This document shows positions 1 to 8,593 of a stretch of DNA of 64,000 nucleotides, in pieces. The notes below the pieces were generated by a model, which did no database searches, had not been told where the DNA came from, and saw only the letters and a list, made by a program, of their open reading frames with translations. Numbering within the stretch: position 1 is the stretch's first letter; the number at the start of each line of letters is the position of its first letter. The stretch covers positions 3,607-67,606 of the forward strand of contig CAZUYD010000009.1 in assembly GCA_964624825.1 (NCBI GenBank), written 5' to 3'. The DNA comes from Enorma sp964624825 (GTDB lineage: Bacteria > Actinomycetota > Coriobacteriia > Coriobacteriales > Coriobacteriaceae). The translations under genes and the position numbers were made by a program.

Positions 1-1
1 C

Positions 2-112
2 GTGCTGCAAGAGATTCTCGGGCATGCGGATATATCTACCACGCAGGTCTACACGCATCTCGATCGCTCGCAGCTTCGGGAGGTCTACCTCGCGGCGCAT
101 CCGCGTGCGTAA
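2..112 (+). CDS. Site-specific tyrosine recombinase XerC/XerD family, 3' fragment
   Basis: Only the last 36 codons lie in the window; the gene starts to the left. The visible peptide contains the C-terminal signature of phage-integrase-family recombinases: the LGHADISTTQ stretch with its catalytic His, then VYTHLD with the nucleophilic Tyr (codon 50-52), followed by a short tail ending in HPRA. Xer enzymes resolve chromosome dimers during division, which fits the neighbouring division cluster. The fragment cannot separate XerC from XerD or from another integrase, but the short tail without an extra domain favours a Xer housekeeping recombinase. Confidence 0.85.
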   Translation: MLQEILGHADISTTQVYTHLDRSQLREVYLAAHPRA

Positions 113-276
113 TCGTTTCTGTGAGCGCATTGGCTGGGGACATGCTTGCTGCGGCAGCGCGCGTCCTGTGCTCGCGCGTCCGTCGGCCTCGGCACGCGCC
201 CGCGCGCGGCGAACGTATATTCGAGCGGTAACCGTTCCTTCACATCTCTTGCCGGGCTCTAAAAGTCGCCTCAACA

Positions 277-292
277 TCAACTTGAAGGTTAA
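277..292. promoter_or_regulatory. Palindromic site upstream of mraZ, shared with ftsZ
   Basis: TCAACTTGAAGGTTAA is an imperfect inverted repeat (TCAAC/GTTAA arms around 6 bases). A near-identical site, TTAACTTGAACGTTAA, lies at 15598-15613 just upstream of ftsZ. Dyads of this size suit MerR-type dimers, and actinobacteria use the MerR-type regulator FtsR on ftsZ; the link to FtsR is inference. It lies about 240 bases before the mraZ start and 145 before the best promoter. Confidence 0.45.
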
Positions 293-373
293 GCTTTTGC
301 GCCTCGTTTCGACTGGTAGGGAGCGTATTCGTCCTGCAGCGCAACATCTTGTGTTTCGCGCACGAAGGCATGG

Positions 374-428
374 TGGGAACTCATATCGTGCGTGGGGGGC
401 TGCAAGGGGGTCTGGGGGAGAAAATGGG
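374..428 (+). promoter_or_regulatory. Probable MraZ-binding repeats (TGGG boxes)
   Basis: TGGG occurs at 374, 393, 413 and 425, with a further G-tract at 406-410, so the G-tracts fall at roughly 10-base or 20-base steps on the same face of the helix. MraZ is known to bind tandem TGGGN repeats in its own promoter. The cluster ends just upstream of the best promoter at 437-466, as expected for autoregulation of the dcw operon. Confidence 0.5.
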
Positions 429-436
429 AAAAAATG

Positions 437-466
437 TTGCGATGAGTCGCGAACAAGTTTTATAGT
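437..466 (+). promoter_or_regulatory. Promoter of the dcw operon
   Basis: TTGCGA at 437-442 and TATAGT at 461-466 are separated by 18 bases, a good sigma-70-type match. It is the best promoter in the 417-base gap before mraZ and would give a leader of about 55 nucleotides. Confidence 0.6.
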
Positions 467-529
467 AGAGACGTCGACAGCGGGGTGGCTCCCGCACTTG
501 CCCACGAGTAGCCTAAGGGGGTGCAAGCG

Positions 530-967
530 GTGTACGTCAGCGGTACCTATGATCGCAATCTCGATGCAAAGGGTCGCTTGTCTTTGCCGCCTGCCTTTCG
601 CAAGGAGCTCGGTGAGTCGGTGCGTGTGCTGCCTGCACCTGAAAAGGATATCGACGCCTTGTATGTGTTCACCGAAGACACGTTCAAGAAGTGGCTCGAC
701 TCTGTGTTTGAAGCAAAGGGCGGGTACAACCCGACAAGCGAAGAGCACAGGATCGTGCGCGAGGCATTGAACGGCGCGGCAACCGCACTTGAAATAGACT
801 CCGCCGCCCGTATCAGCCTTCCCGAGGCCTATCGCGAAAAGGTCGGTCTTGACCGTGAGGTTACCATCGTCGGAGATGGCGATCGCGTTAAGGTCTGGGA
901 CCGAGCGACGTTCAAGGCGCGCGAGGCAAGCGCCGAGTCCGTGCTCGCGAACTTCTTCGACAACTAG
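530..967 (+). CDS. mraZ: Transcriptional regulator MraZ
   Basis: A 145-residue protein with the two tandem AbrB-like half-domains of MraZ: LDAKGRLSLPPAFR near residue 11 and LEIDSAARISLPEAYR in the second half. MraZ forms a ring that binds repeats in its own promoter and represses the dcw cluster. Two in-frame GTG starts exist, at 521 and 530; the one at 530 is chosen because AAGGGG at 515-520 then sits 9 bases away, while it directly abuts 521, and because the protein then begins MYVSGTYDRNLD like other family members. It is the first gene of the division cluster, 24 bases before rsmH. Confidence 0.93.
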   Translation: MYVSGTYDRNLDAKGRLSLPPAFRKELGESVRVLPAPEKDIDALYVFTEDTFKKWLDSVFEAKGGYNPTSEEHRIVREALNGAATALEIDSAARISLPEAYREKVGLDREVTIVGDGDRVKVWDRATFKAREASAESVLANFFDN

Positions 968-991
968 TCGGGACGTGTGGAGACCGCGTAC

Positions 992-1963
992 ATGGCAGGG
1001 GGAACGTTGACATCTGAATATCGGCATGAACCCGTAATGCTCACCGAAGTGCTTGATGCGCTTGCCCCGCAACCAGGGGCGGTGGTGTGCGACTGCACGC
1101 TTGGCGGCGCAGGCCACTCTGTGGAGATAGCGCGCATCATAGGTAAAGACGGGCTGCTGCTAGGCATCGACCAAGATGATATGGCGCTTGCCGCGGCAGC
1201 TGAGCGCCTTGAGCGCACGGTGCCCGCAACGCCGCGCAAGCTTCTGAAAGGAAACTTCGGCGATCTGGACGAGCTGCTTTGCCAGGCGGAAGTGCCCGGC
1301 ATCGACGGCATCCTGTTCGACCTAGGCGTTTCGAGCCCGCAACTTGATATCCCTGATAGGGGGTTCTCGTATCATGAGGACGCCCCGCTCGATATGCGGA
1401 TGGATCCGAGAAACAGTCCTTTAAACGCAGCTGAGGTCATAAACACCTATTCCGAAGCCGACCTCGCTCGGATCCTACGCGTCTATGGGGAAGAGAAGTT
1501 CGCCGCATCGATTGCGCACGAGATCGTGCGCAGGCGACAGGAGCATCCCATTAAGACCACGGGCGAGCTGGTCGAGGCGATTAAAGCGGGAATACCCGCC
1601 GCAGCGCGTCGGCGCGGACACCATCCTGCGCGCAAGAGCTTCCAGGCGATTCGCATCGAGGTCAACCACGAGCTCGATGCGCTTGAGGCGGGGCTTGAGG
1701 CAGCGGTGCGCTGGCTCAACCCGGGCGGGCGCGTCTGCGTCATCTCGTATCACTCGCTCGAAGACCGCATCGTCAAGCGGCTCTTCCAAACGCACAGCCA
1801 AGGGTGCACCTGTCCGCCGGACATTCCGGTGTGCGTATGCGGAAACGTGCCGGTACTCAGGATCATCACCCGAAAGCCGCTGGTGGCGCAGGCCGATGAG
1901 GTCACGCGCAACCCGCGTGCGAGATCGGCCAAGATTCGCGTGGCGGAGCGACTCGACTCGTAA
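992..1963 (+). CDS. rsmH: 16S rRNA (cytosine-1402 N4)-methyltransferase
   Basis: RsmH (MraW) methylates C1402 in the 16S rRNA decoding centre using S-adenosylmethionine. Visible hallmarks are the SAM loop CDCTLGGAGHS near the N-terminus, GILFDLGVSSPQLD with the following RGFS and DMRMD motifs, and ISYHSLEDRIVK near residue 250. A CxC/CxCxC cluster (CTCPPDIPVCVC) follows, as in other members. The length of about 323 residues is normal. ATG at 992 is preceded by GGAG at 979-982; GTG at 977 and TTG at 1007 (after AGGGGGA) are alternatives. Located immediately after mraZ as in most dcw clusters. Confidence 0.93.
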   Translation: MAGGTLTSEYRHEPVMLTEVLDALAPQPGAVVCDCTLGGAGHSVEIARIIGKDGLLLGIDQDDMALAAAAERLERTVPATPRKLLKGNFGDLDELLCQAEVPGIDGILFDLGVSSPQLDIPDRGFSYHEDAPLDMRMDPRNSPLNAAEVINTYSEADLARILRVYGEEKFAASIAHEIVRRRQEHPIKTTGELVEAIKAGIPAAARRRGHHPARKSFQAIRIEVNHELDALEAGLEAAVRWLNPGGRVCVISYHSLEDRIVKRLFQTHSQGCTCPPDIPVCVCGNVPVLRIITRKPLVAQADEVTRNPRARSAKIRVAERLDS

Positions 1964-2047
1964 CGCCATCGCTTCGAGGTTCCATCCCGCAGCAGAAACG
2001 AAGCATAGACGTACTACTAACACACTTGGGATGGGAGGCATGCGCCC

Positions 2048-2563
2048 ATGGCGTACTTTGATTCCAGCGCAGCGTATGCCTATGACGACATGCAGGCTGC
2101 GCCATTAGTCCGGCCGCAACGTCAGGCTGAACCGAACAGCGCGCCGAGCGCGCGTCCGCGCTTCGACGTCTACACCGGTGAGGGCCGCGAGGCAAATCAG
2201 CTTGTGAGCCCGGTATTCACGCATGTGGTGAAGGTATTCTGCGTGCTCGCCGCGCTTTTTTGCGCGATCGGCGTCGCACGCGTCGCCATCGCCGGCGTCA
2301 CCACGTCCATGCTCAACGACAACGCCCAGCTCACCTCTTCGCTTGAGGCGGCACAGGACGAAAGCTCGACCCTTGAGGTCATGAATTCGGTGTACGGATC
2401 CGATTCGCGCATTCGCGACCTGGCGACCGGGACGCTGGGTATGGTTGAGGCCGAAGACACGGTTACGCTCGATTTGAGCGCATCGACTGAGGATGCATCC
2501 GAGGGCGCGTCGACCGATTCCACCGACACGACCTCCGCTTCTGACGCGGGTGATGCAAGCTAG
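2048..2563 (+). CDS. ftsL: FtsL-like septum protein
   Basis: A 171-residue bitopic membrane protein: a cytoplasmic N-terminus of about 57 residues, one membrane helix at about residues 59-83, then a predicted coiled coil and the motif RIRDLATGTLGMVEAE at 121-136, which matches the conserved end of FtsL/DivIC proteins. The last 35 residues are a low-complexity Ser/Thr/Asp tail. FtsL joins FtsQ and FtsB/DivIC in the divisome subcomplex that activates FtsW and FtsI. Sequence conservation is weak in this family, so position between rsmH and the penicillin-binding protein carries much of the call. Confidence 0.75.
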   Translation: MAYFDSSAAYAYDDMQAAPLVRPQRQAEPNSAPSARPRFDVYTGEGREANQLVSPVFTHVVKVFCVLAALFCAIGVARVAIAGVTTSMLNDNAQLTSSLEAAQDESSTLEVMNSVYGSDSRIRDLATGTLGMVEAEDTVTLDLSASTEDASEGASTDSTDTTSASDAGDAS

Positions 2564-2582
2564 AAACCGCAAGGAGGCTGTG

Positions 2583-4535
2583 ATGGCACGCGACCGGTAT
2601 TCAGGCGCTGGCGGCCAGGGCACACAGCGCGGACGGTCGCGCGGCTCTCGCTCTGCGCAGAATCCATCGAACAATGGCATACATGGATCAAGCCGGCACG
2701 AACGGACGAACGCGTACCAAACGGGATCGCGCGCCGCGCGCCGTGGCCTGGCTGCGCGCGATCGCGCGCCGCGCGCCGGCGGGCGTGGTGACGGCAGCGG
2801 CACGACCCCGCCGCGCCAGCCACGCGGCGGGCGCCCGCAGACCGACCTATTTCATAGCGATCTTGCGCATGAGCGCATCCCGCGTCGAACGGTTGTGTTC
2901 GGCACGTTCGCCGCGCTGCTCGGCTTGGGAGTATGGCAGCTTGCCGACTATCAGATCGTGGAGGCGAGCACCTATCGCGACCGAGCGGATCAATATCGCG
3001 TGTTGGAGCAGGAAATCCTTGCCAAGCGCGGCACCATCTACGACCGGAACGGCAATGTGCTCACCTCAAGCGTGGAATGCCAGAACGTCTATGTGAACCC
3101 GCAGCTTATTGAAGACGCCGATGAGGCGGTGGCGGCGCTCGTAGAGGTATTGGGTGTCGACGAGGACACCTGCCGCGAATCGGTGACGAGCGATACGACC
3201 TTCGTCTACATCAAGCGCCAGGTCGATGAAGAGGACGCCGAGACGCTTGAGGAGTACGGCATCGCAGGCATCGAGTTCGAGCAGACGGTGAAGCGCGTAT
3301 ACCCATACGAGAACCTTGCGTCGCAGGTGCTCGGTGTGGTGAACATCGATAACGAGGGCGTATCTGGCCTGGAGAGCTACTACGACGAGAAGCTCACCGG
3401 GACAAACGGGTCGATCGTGCGCGAACGGGGAGCCGATGGATCCTATATAGCGGGAGGCGCCTACAAAAAGGTCGCCGCGCAGGACGGCACCGATCTGGTG
3501 CTCACGCTCGACGTGAACATCCAAGCTACCGCCGAGGAAGCGCTTGCCGATGCGGTGGAGTCCGCGGAGGCGAGCAACGGGTCGATCATCGTGATGGACC
3601 CCACGACGGGTGAGATCCTTGCGTGCGCGTCGTCACCTACCTACTACCAAACCGACCTTGCGAACACCACCGCCGCAGACATGAACTTGCGCATGGTGAC
3701 CGACTCGTACGAGCCCGGCTCGGTCTTTAAGACGCTGGTAGCAAGCATGGGTATCGACCTGGGGCTTCTTACACCCGATTCCACCTTCGAGGTGCCCGCG
3801 CAGGTGCAGGTGGGTGACAACTGGGTGGTGGACGTCGACGAGCGCGACTACGCCATGACGATGACCCTGCGCGAGATCTTGCGCCGCTCTTCGAATACCG
3901 GCATGGTGCTGGTGGGGGAGACGATCGGTGCGGATGGCTTCGCCGAGTACCTCGACACCTTCGGAATAGGGCAGACCACCGGCATTGACTTTCCGGGCGA
4001 GAGTTCCGGCATCGTGCGCGACCGCAGCGAGTATGATGGCTCCACCCTCGGGTCGATGTCGTTTGGCCAGGGCATCTCGGTGCCGCCCGTTAAGATCGCC
4101 CAGGCGGTTTCGAGCATTGCGAACGGTGGCGTGATGTGCACGCCCCACTTCTTGAAATCGATCCATGGTGAGGAGATCGACTGGAGCGATGGTGACGAGC
4201 AGGTCATCAGCGCCGAAACGGCTGAAGACGTCACATCGATGATGGTGACCGTCGTGGACGAAGGCACCGGCGAAGGCGGCGCCATCGACGGCTACGACGT
4301 GGCGGGAAAAACCGGAACCGCGCAGCGCGCCGACGATTCGGGTGGGTATCAAGCCGACTCGTACATGGCCTCGTTTTTGGCATTCGCCCCGGCATCCGAT
4401 CCAAAAGTGCTCGTGTACGCGACGCTCGACGGCACACCGTACATGTCGTATATGGCTTCGCCAGCGGTGAAGACGACTATGGAGAAGGCGTTATCGGTGC
4501 TAGGCGTCGAGCCGACGCGCACGACCGAGGAATAA
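2583..4535 (+). CDS. ftsI: Division-specific transpeptidase (class B penicillin-binding protein, FtsI/PBP3 type)
   Basis: A 650-residue class B PBP that crosslinks septal peptidoglycan. After a basic, Gly/Arg-rich cytoplasmic tail of about 95 residues comes a single membrane anchor (VVFGTFAALLGLGVWQLADY), then the dimerisation region with RGTIYDRNGNVL, and the transpeptidase domain. Active-site motifs are S380-V-F-K, S436-S-N and K576-T-G-T. No PASTA repeats follow. ATG 2583 is used because AAGGAGG at 2571-2577 precedes it; upstream in-frame starts would overlap ftsL. It is followed by 150 non-coding bases instead of the murE gene often found here. Confidence 0.93.
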   Translation: MARDRYSGAGGQGTQRGRSRGSRSAQNPSNNGIHGSSRHERTNAYQTGSRAARRGLAARDRAPRAGGRGDGSGTTPPRQPRGGRPQTDLFHSDLAHERIPRRTVVFGTFAALLGLGVWQLADYQIVEASTYRDRADQYRVLEQEILAKRGTIYDRNGNVLTSSVECQNVYVNPQLIEDADEAVAALVEVLGVDEDTCRESVTSDTTFVYIKRQVDEEDAETLEEYGIAGIEFEQTVKRVYPYENLASQVLGVVNIDNEGVSGLESYYDEKLTGTNGSIVRERGADGSYIAGGAYKKVAAQDGTDLVLTLDVNIQATAEEALADAVESAEASNGSIIVMDPTTGEILACASSPTYYQTDLANTTAADMNLRMVTDSYEPGSVFKTLVASMGIDLGLLTPDSTFEVPAQVQVGDNWVVDVDERDYAMTMTLREILRRSSNTGMVLVGETIGADGFAEYLDTFGIGQTTGIDFPGESSGIVRDRSEYDGSTLGSMSFGQGISVPPVKIAQAVSSIANGGVMCTPHFLKSIHGEEIDWSDGDEQVISAETAEDVTSMMVTVVDEGTGEGGAIDGYDVAGKTGTAQRADDSGGYQADSYMASFLAFAPASDPKVLVYATLDGTPYMSYMASPAVKTTMEKALSVLGVEPTRTTEE

Positions 4536-4642
4536 CGCTTCGGAGTCATCGATAGGCGCGCGTTTTTGGCGGCTCACGTATGGCGCCTTGTCCCTTCCGT
4601 GTGCGTTCGCGCGGCGGGTATGCGCGCCTAAAAGCCCTACGG

Positions 4643-4648
4643 TACAAT
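4643..4648 (+). promoter_or_regulatory. Possible -10 element before murF
   Basis: TACAAT lies 37 bases before the murF start in the gap where murE would normally be. No convincing -35 element is seen 16-18 bases upstream. The same GTACAATT context recurs before murC at 11475-11482, which suggests internal promoters in the superoperon. Confidence 0.3.
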
Positions 4649-4685
4649 TGCCTGCTGATGGGAATCGATCGAGGGGAAGCAATAC

Positions 4686-6122
4686 GTGGAGTTTTCGATT
4701 TCAGATATTCGAGAAGCGACGGGTGCACGCCTCGTGTGCGGGGAGAATGCGCGCGCATGCCGCTCGTGTGCCATCGACTCGCGCGCCGTCGAACACGATG
4801 GGCTCTTCGTTGCGTTTGTGGGCGAGCGGGTCGATGGCAACGATTTCGCACCGCAGGCCATAGCGGCGGGTGCCGCGGCTGTCGCCCTTACGCGTGAGCC
4901 CGATGACGCGCTTATCGCCCAGGCTGCGGCATGCGGGTGCGCGGTATTCGTCGTCGAGGAAGCGGAGGAGTTCCTCTTGCGCCTCGCGCATCGCTACCGG
5001 GATGATCTGGGGTGCGCCGTAGTGGGCATCACCGGATCGATCGGGAAGACCACGACGAAGGATATGGTCGCGGCGGTCTTGCAGGCGCGGTACCGGGTCT
5101 TCGCGACCAACGGGAACTTCAACAATCTCATCGGCCTGCCGCTTACCGTGCTTTCGGCGCCTGAAGATACCGAGGTGCTCGTGCTCGAGATGGGCATGAA
5201 CGCCGCGGGAGAGATCGAGCGGCTTTCGCGGTGCGCGGAGCCTTCGGTGGCGGTTATCACGAAGGTGGGCACCTCGCACATCGGGATGCTCGGGAGCCGC
5301 GAGAACATCGCGCGGGCAAAGGCAGAGATTGTCCGCGGCCTGGCACCTGCTCCCGCCGGGGCGATCCAAACAGGCGATGTGGCGCTCGTGCTTCCCGCCG
5401 AGGACGATTTTTCTTCGTTCATTCGCGATGAGTTTCTTGCGTCTGCGTGCGGCGACGTGGTGTTTGCAGGTGTTGCTGCCGACGATGCGGTGCGCGCCTC
5501 CGCCGTCGAGCTCGATGCAAAGGGTCGTCCGCACTTCACGCTCACGCTTTCCGATGGTACGGCCGGCGCGGCCCAGCTTTCGGTCATGGGCGTGCAATCG
5601 GTATCGAATGCAATGCTGGCTGCCGCCGTGGCCGAGCGTTTCGGCATGACGGTGCCCGAGATTGCTCAGGCGCTTCGGAACGTGACCGTGACGGGTCGGC
5701 GCCAGGAGCTGCGCCGCGCCCACATCGGCGCGCGCGTCATCGATGATTCGTACAACGCAAGCCCCGAGTCGACCGCTGCCGCGCTCGATCTGCTGCGCAT
5801 GCTACCCACTAAAGGCAAGCGCATCGCGGTCTTGGGTGAGATTGGCGAGCTGGGTGGCGAGGCGCGGCGTCTTCATGGGCTGGTCGGGGCGTATGCCGCT
5901 GCGACCAAGCCCGATGTGCTCGTGTGCGTGGGCAGCACCGATGCGCAAGAGATGGCCACGGCTGCGCGCATGCTGGGCATGTCGGCGCGGGCGGTGATTT
6001 GCGTGGCGGACGCTGCGCAGGCGACCGCATGGGTGCGTGAGCACCTTACGGCAGACGATACGTTGCTGGTGAAGGGTTCACGGTTCGTGGAGCTCGATCG
6101 CCTCGTCGAGGGGGTGTGCTAG
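4686..6122 (+). CDS. murF: UDP-N-acetylmuramoyl-tripeptide--D-alanyl-D-alanine ligase
   Basis: MurF adds D-Ala-D-Ala to the UDP-MurNAc-tripeptide in the cytoplasm with ATP hydrolysis. The 478-residue protein has the Mur ligase P-loop GITGSIGKTTTKD at about residues 114-126, the conserved NFNNLIGLPLT segment after it and the C-terminal domain with VIDDSYNASPES and GEIGELG. The start is a GTG after GAGGGGAA at 4671-4678. The stop codon directly abuts the mraY start. Asn-rich NFNNLIGLP is typical of MurF and separates it from MurE, which is not present. Confidence 0.93.
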   Translation: MEFSISDIREATGARLVCGENARACRSCAIDSRAVEHDGLFVAFVGERVDGNDFAPQAIAAGAAAVALTREPDDALIAQAAACGCAVFVVEEAEEFLLRLAHRYRDDLGCAVVGITGSIGKTTTKDMVAAVLQARYRVFATNGNFNNLIGLPLTVLSAPEDTEVLVLEMGMNAAGEIERLSRCAEPSVAVITKVGTSHIGMLGSRENIARAKAEIVRGLAPAPAGAIQTGDVALVLPAEDDFSSFIRDEFLASACGDVVFAGVAADDAVRASAVELDAKGRPHFTLTLSDGTAGAAQLSVMGVQSVSNAMLAAAVAERFGMTVPEIAQALRNVTVTGRRQELRRAHIGARVIDDSYNASPESTAAALDLLRMLPTKGKRIAVLGEIGELGGEARRLHGLVGAYAAATKPDVLVCVGSTDAQEMATAARMLGMSARAVICVADAAQATAWVREHLTADDTLLVKGSRFVELDRLVEGVC

Positions 6123-7154
6123 GTGTTCGGAAATCCTGAGTATCCAACATATCAGGCATTTCTCGCGCTTGGTATCGCGGCTATCATCGTCGCCTTCATC
6201 ATGCCGCTCTGGATACGCCTGCTCAAATACGAGGGCATCGGACAGCAGGTGCGCGCTGACGGCCCCGAGCGCCACCTCGTGAAGCAGGGCACGCCAACCA
6301 TGGGCGGTGTGGTCATTCTCATCTCGATAGCGATTACCTGCGTCCTTATGGGCGGCTTTACCATGCGCCTGTTGTTGGTGCTTATCGCCTCGATCGCCAC
6401 GGGCATGCTCGGGTTCATCGACGATGTCACGTCGGTCACCCATGGTCGGTCGCTTGGCCTCACTCCCCATGCGAAGATGATCGGCCTGACGCTCATCTGC
6501 GTGTCTTTCTGCCTGCTCTCGGTCAATTGGTGCGACGTTGCGCCCGTGGTGCGTTTTCCCGGTGGGTTTACCATCGATCTTGGTATCGTTACCACCACGT
6601 TCGAGGTGGGCGGGAGGCCGTTCGAGATTCCCTGGCTCTACGTGGTGTTCACCTGGCTGCTCATCGCGGGGCTTTCCAACGCGGTCAACCTGACCGACGG
6701 GCTCGATGGCCTGGCGGGCGGCACGTCGATGACCGCGATGGTGGTCATGGCGGCCGTGTCATTTCTTTCGAACGATGCGAACCTCGCGATCTTCTGCGCC
6801 GCATGCGCGGGTGCCTGCCTGGGATTTTTGTGGTTCAACTGCTATCCGGCGAGCATCTTTATGGGCGACACGGGTTCCCTTGCGCTCGGTGCGGCGCTGG
6901 CGTGCGCAGCGGTCATGACGAACACCGAGGTCGTATCGCTTCTCGTGGGAGGGCTTTTCATCATCGAGACCGTCTCGGTCATGATTCAGGTCGTGAGCTT
7001 TAAGCTCACGGGCAAGCGCGTGTTTCTCATGGCGCCCATTCACCATCACTTCGAGAAGCTCGGATGGGCGGAGACCAAGGTGGTCATACGGTTCTGGATC
7101 ATCGCTTCCGCCTTTGGCGCGCTCGGCCTCGCCGTCTTCTTTCAGCTGAGATAG
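6123..7154 (+). CDS. mraY: Phospho-N-acetylmuramoyl-pentapeptide-transferase
   Basis: MraY transfers phospho-MurNAc-pentapeptide to undecaprenyl phosphate, giving lipid I in the inner leaflet. The 343-residue polytopic protein carries GTPTMGGVVILI, FIDDVTSVTHGRSLGLT with the paired Asp residues, NAVNLTDGLDGLAGG, FNCYPASIFMGDTGSLALG and the histidine loop APIHHHFEKLGW, all diagnostic of MraY. It starts at GTG 6123 with no gap after murF, so the two are probably translationally coupled. Confidence 0.96.
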   Translation: MFGNPEYPTYQAFLALGIAAIIVAFIMPLWIRLLKYEGIGQQVRADGPERHLVKQGTPTMGGVVILISIAITCVLMGGFTMRLLLVLIASIATGMLGFIDDVTSVTHGRSLGLTPHAKMIGLTLICVSFCLLSVNWCDVAPVVRFPGGFTIDLGIVTTTFEVGGRPFEIPWLYVVFTWLLIAGLSNAVNLTDGLDGLAGGTSMTAMVVMAAVSFLSNDANLAIFCAACAGACLGFLWFNCYPASIFMGDTGSLALGAALACAAVMTNTEVVSLLVGGLFIIETVSVMIQVVSFKLTGKRVFLMAPIHHHFEKLGWAETKVVIRFWIIASAFGALGLAVFFQLR

Positions 7155-7162
7155 GGGCGCCC

Positions 7163-8593
7163 ATGTTGCTGCCAGATCGCTTTCGCCTGCTCGTGCTCGG
7201 CCTGGGCTCCACCGGTCGCGCGCTTGCTCAATGGGGCATTGCTCATCTCGGTGACCGGGTGGCCGAGGTGACGGTGTATGGCGGAGCTTCGTCTACCCCC
7301 ACGGCAGAGACGGCTGCGCTCGAAGCGTCGGGTGTCCGTGTGGTCTGCGGTACCGAGGCGGTTACGGGCAGCTATGAGGTGTGCGTGGCGAGCCCGGGCA
7401 TATCGGAGTTCTCTGCGTTTTTCGAAAGCGCGCGCGAACATGCCGAGCAGATCATGGGGGAGCCCGAGTTCGCATACCGGCTCTCGCCGGAGCGCTGGAT
7501 CGGCGTGACCGGCACGAACGGCAAGACCACGACCACATCGCTCATCGACCATCTGCTTCGAGCTGCAGGGATGCGCTCTAAGACCGTGGGCAACATCGGC
7601 ACGGCGTCCATCTCTGCCGTCGATGATCGGCCGGCCGGGGAGTGGTTCGCAGCCGAGCTCTCGAGCTACCAGCTTGCGACGACGAGCGCGCTGCACCCGC
7701 ACGTCGCCGTGCTTTTGAACATCTCACCCGACCACCTTGCATGGCATCGAAGCTTTGAAGCATACGCTGCGGCCAAGCAGCGGATCTTGCGCAACCAGAC
7801 GAAGGGCGATCTGGCTGTCGTCTGTATGGATGATGAGGGCGCTGCGGCGTGCGCACCCATAGCGCGCGCGACGGGCGCTGCGGTGTGCGAGCTCTCGCAC
7901 CGTGACACCGGCGCCCCCTATGCGGCGTTTCTTACCGAGGATGATGTGCTCACGGTGCGCCTTGACGGTGTCGAGCACCAGCTTTGCGCGGCATCCGGGC
8001 TGCGCATCTCGGGCGATCACAACAAGATCAATGCGCTCGCCGCCGCCGCGGCGGCTCTATGGGTGGGTGCATCTGCCTCCGATGTCGCGCGGGGGCTCGC
8101 GACGTTTTCGCCTCTCGAGCACCGCATCGAGCCCGTGGCGACCATCGCGGGCGTGGAGTACGTAAACGATTCAAAGGCGACGAACACCGATGCGGTGGAA
8201 AAGGCGCTCACTGCCTTCCCCGACCGCCCGGTGATTCTTCTGCTCGGTGGAAGCGATAAGGGCACCCCGTTCGAGTCGCTCGCCGCGTGCGTGCTTTCGT
8301 CATCGGTGCGCATCGTCGTATGCTTCGGTGCCGCACGAGATCGGTTCGTTCGGGCTCTCGTCGATGCCGGTGCGGTGCGCGAAGCTGATGCAGGCGATGC
8401 CCCGGCGGTCGAAGTGGTCGAAGCCGAGAATCTTGCCGGCGCCGTCTCGGCTGCCGCATCGCGTGCGGCATATGGTGATGTGGTGCTTCTCTCGCCCGCC
8501 TGCGCCTCATTCGACGAGTTCTCTGATTTTGAGGAACGCGGGCGTCGCTTCAAAGCGCTGGTGGCTTCCCGTGCTGGGCTGGTGCGTTCATGA
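7163..8593 (+). CDS. murD: UDP-N-acetylmuramoyl-L-alanine--D-glutamate ligase
   Basis: MurD adds D-Glu to UDP-MurNAc-L-Ala. The 476-residue protein starts with a Rossmann-like LVLGLGSTGRALA, has the ATP loop GVTGTNGKTTTTS at residues 114-126, NISPDHLAWHRS, and EYVNDSKATNTDAVEKAL in the C-terminal half, which is the MurD-specific region. ATG 7163 follows AGGGGC and lies 8 bases after mraY; longer in-frame versions would run into mraY. Its stop overlaps the ftsW start (ATGA). Confidence 0.95.
   Translation: MLLPDRFRLLVLGLGSTGRALAQWGIAHLGDRVAEVTVYGGASSTPTAETAALEASGVRVVCGTEAVTGSYEVCVASPGISEFSAFFESAREHAEQIMGEPEFAYRLSPERWIGVTGTNGKTTTTSLIDHLLRAAGMRSKTVGNIGTASISAVDDRPAGEWFAAELSSYQLATTSALHPHVAVLLNISPDHLAWHRSFEAYAAAKQRILRNQTKGDLAVVCMDDEGAAACAPIARATGAAVCELSHRDTGAPYAAFLTEDDVLTVRLDGVEHQLCAASGLRISGDHNKINALAAAAAALWVGASASDVARGLATFSPLEHRIEPVATIAGVEYVNDSKATNTDAVEKALTAFPDRPVILLLGGSDKGTPFESLAACVLSSSVRIVVCFGAARDRFVRALVDAGAVREADAGDAPAVEVVEAENLAGAVSAAASRAAYGDVVLLSPACASFDEFSDFEERGRRFKALVASRAGLVRS

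Noticed and set aside
24..770. Long plus-strand open frame crossing the mraZ promoter and 5' end
   Set aside because: Arg/Ser-rich translation with no ribosome site, overlaps the xerC/D end, the promoter and mraZ in another frame; a GC-rich shadow.
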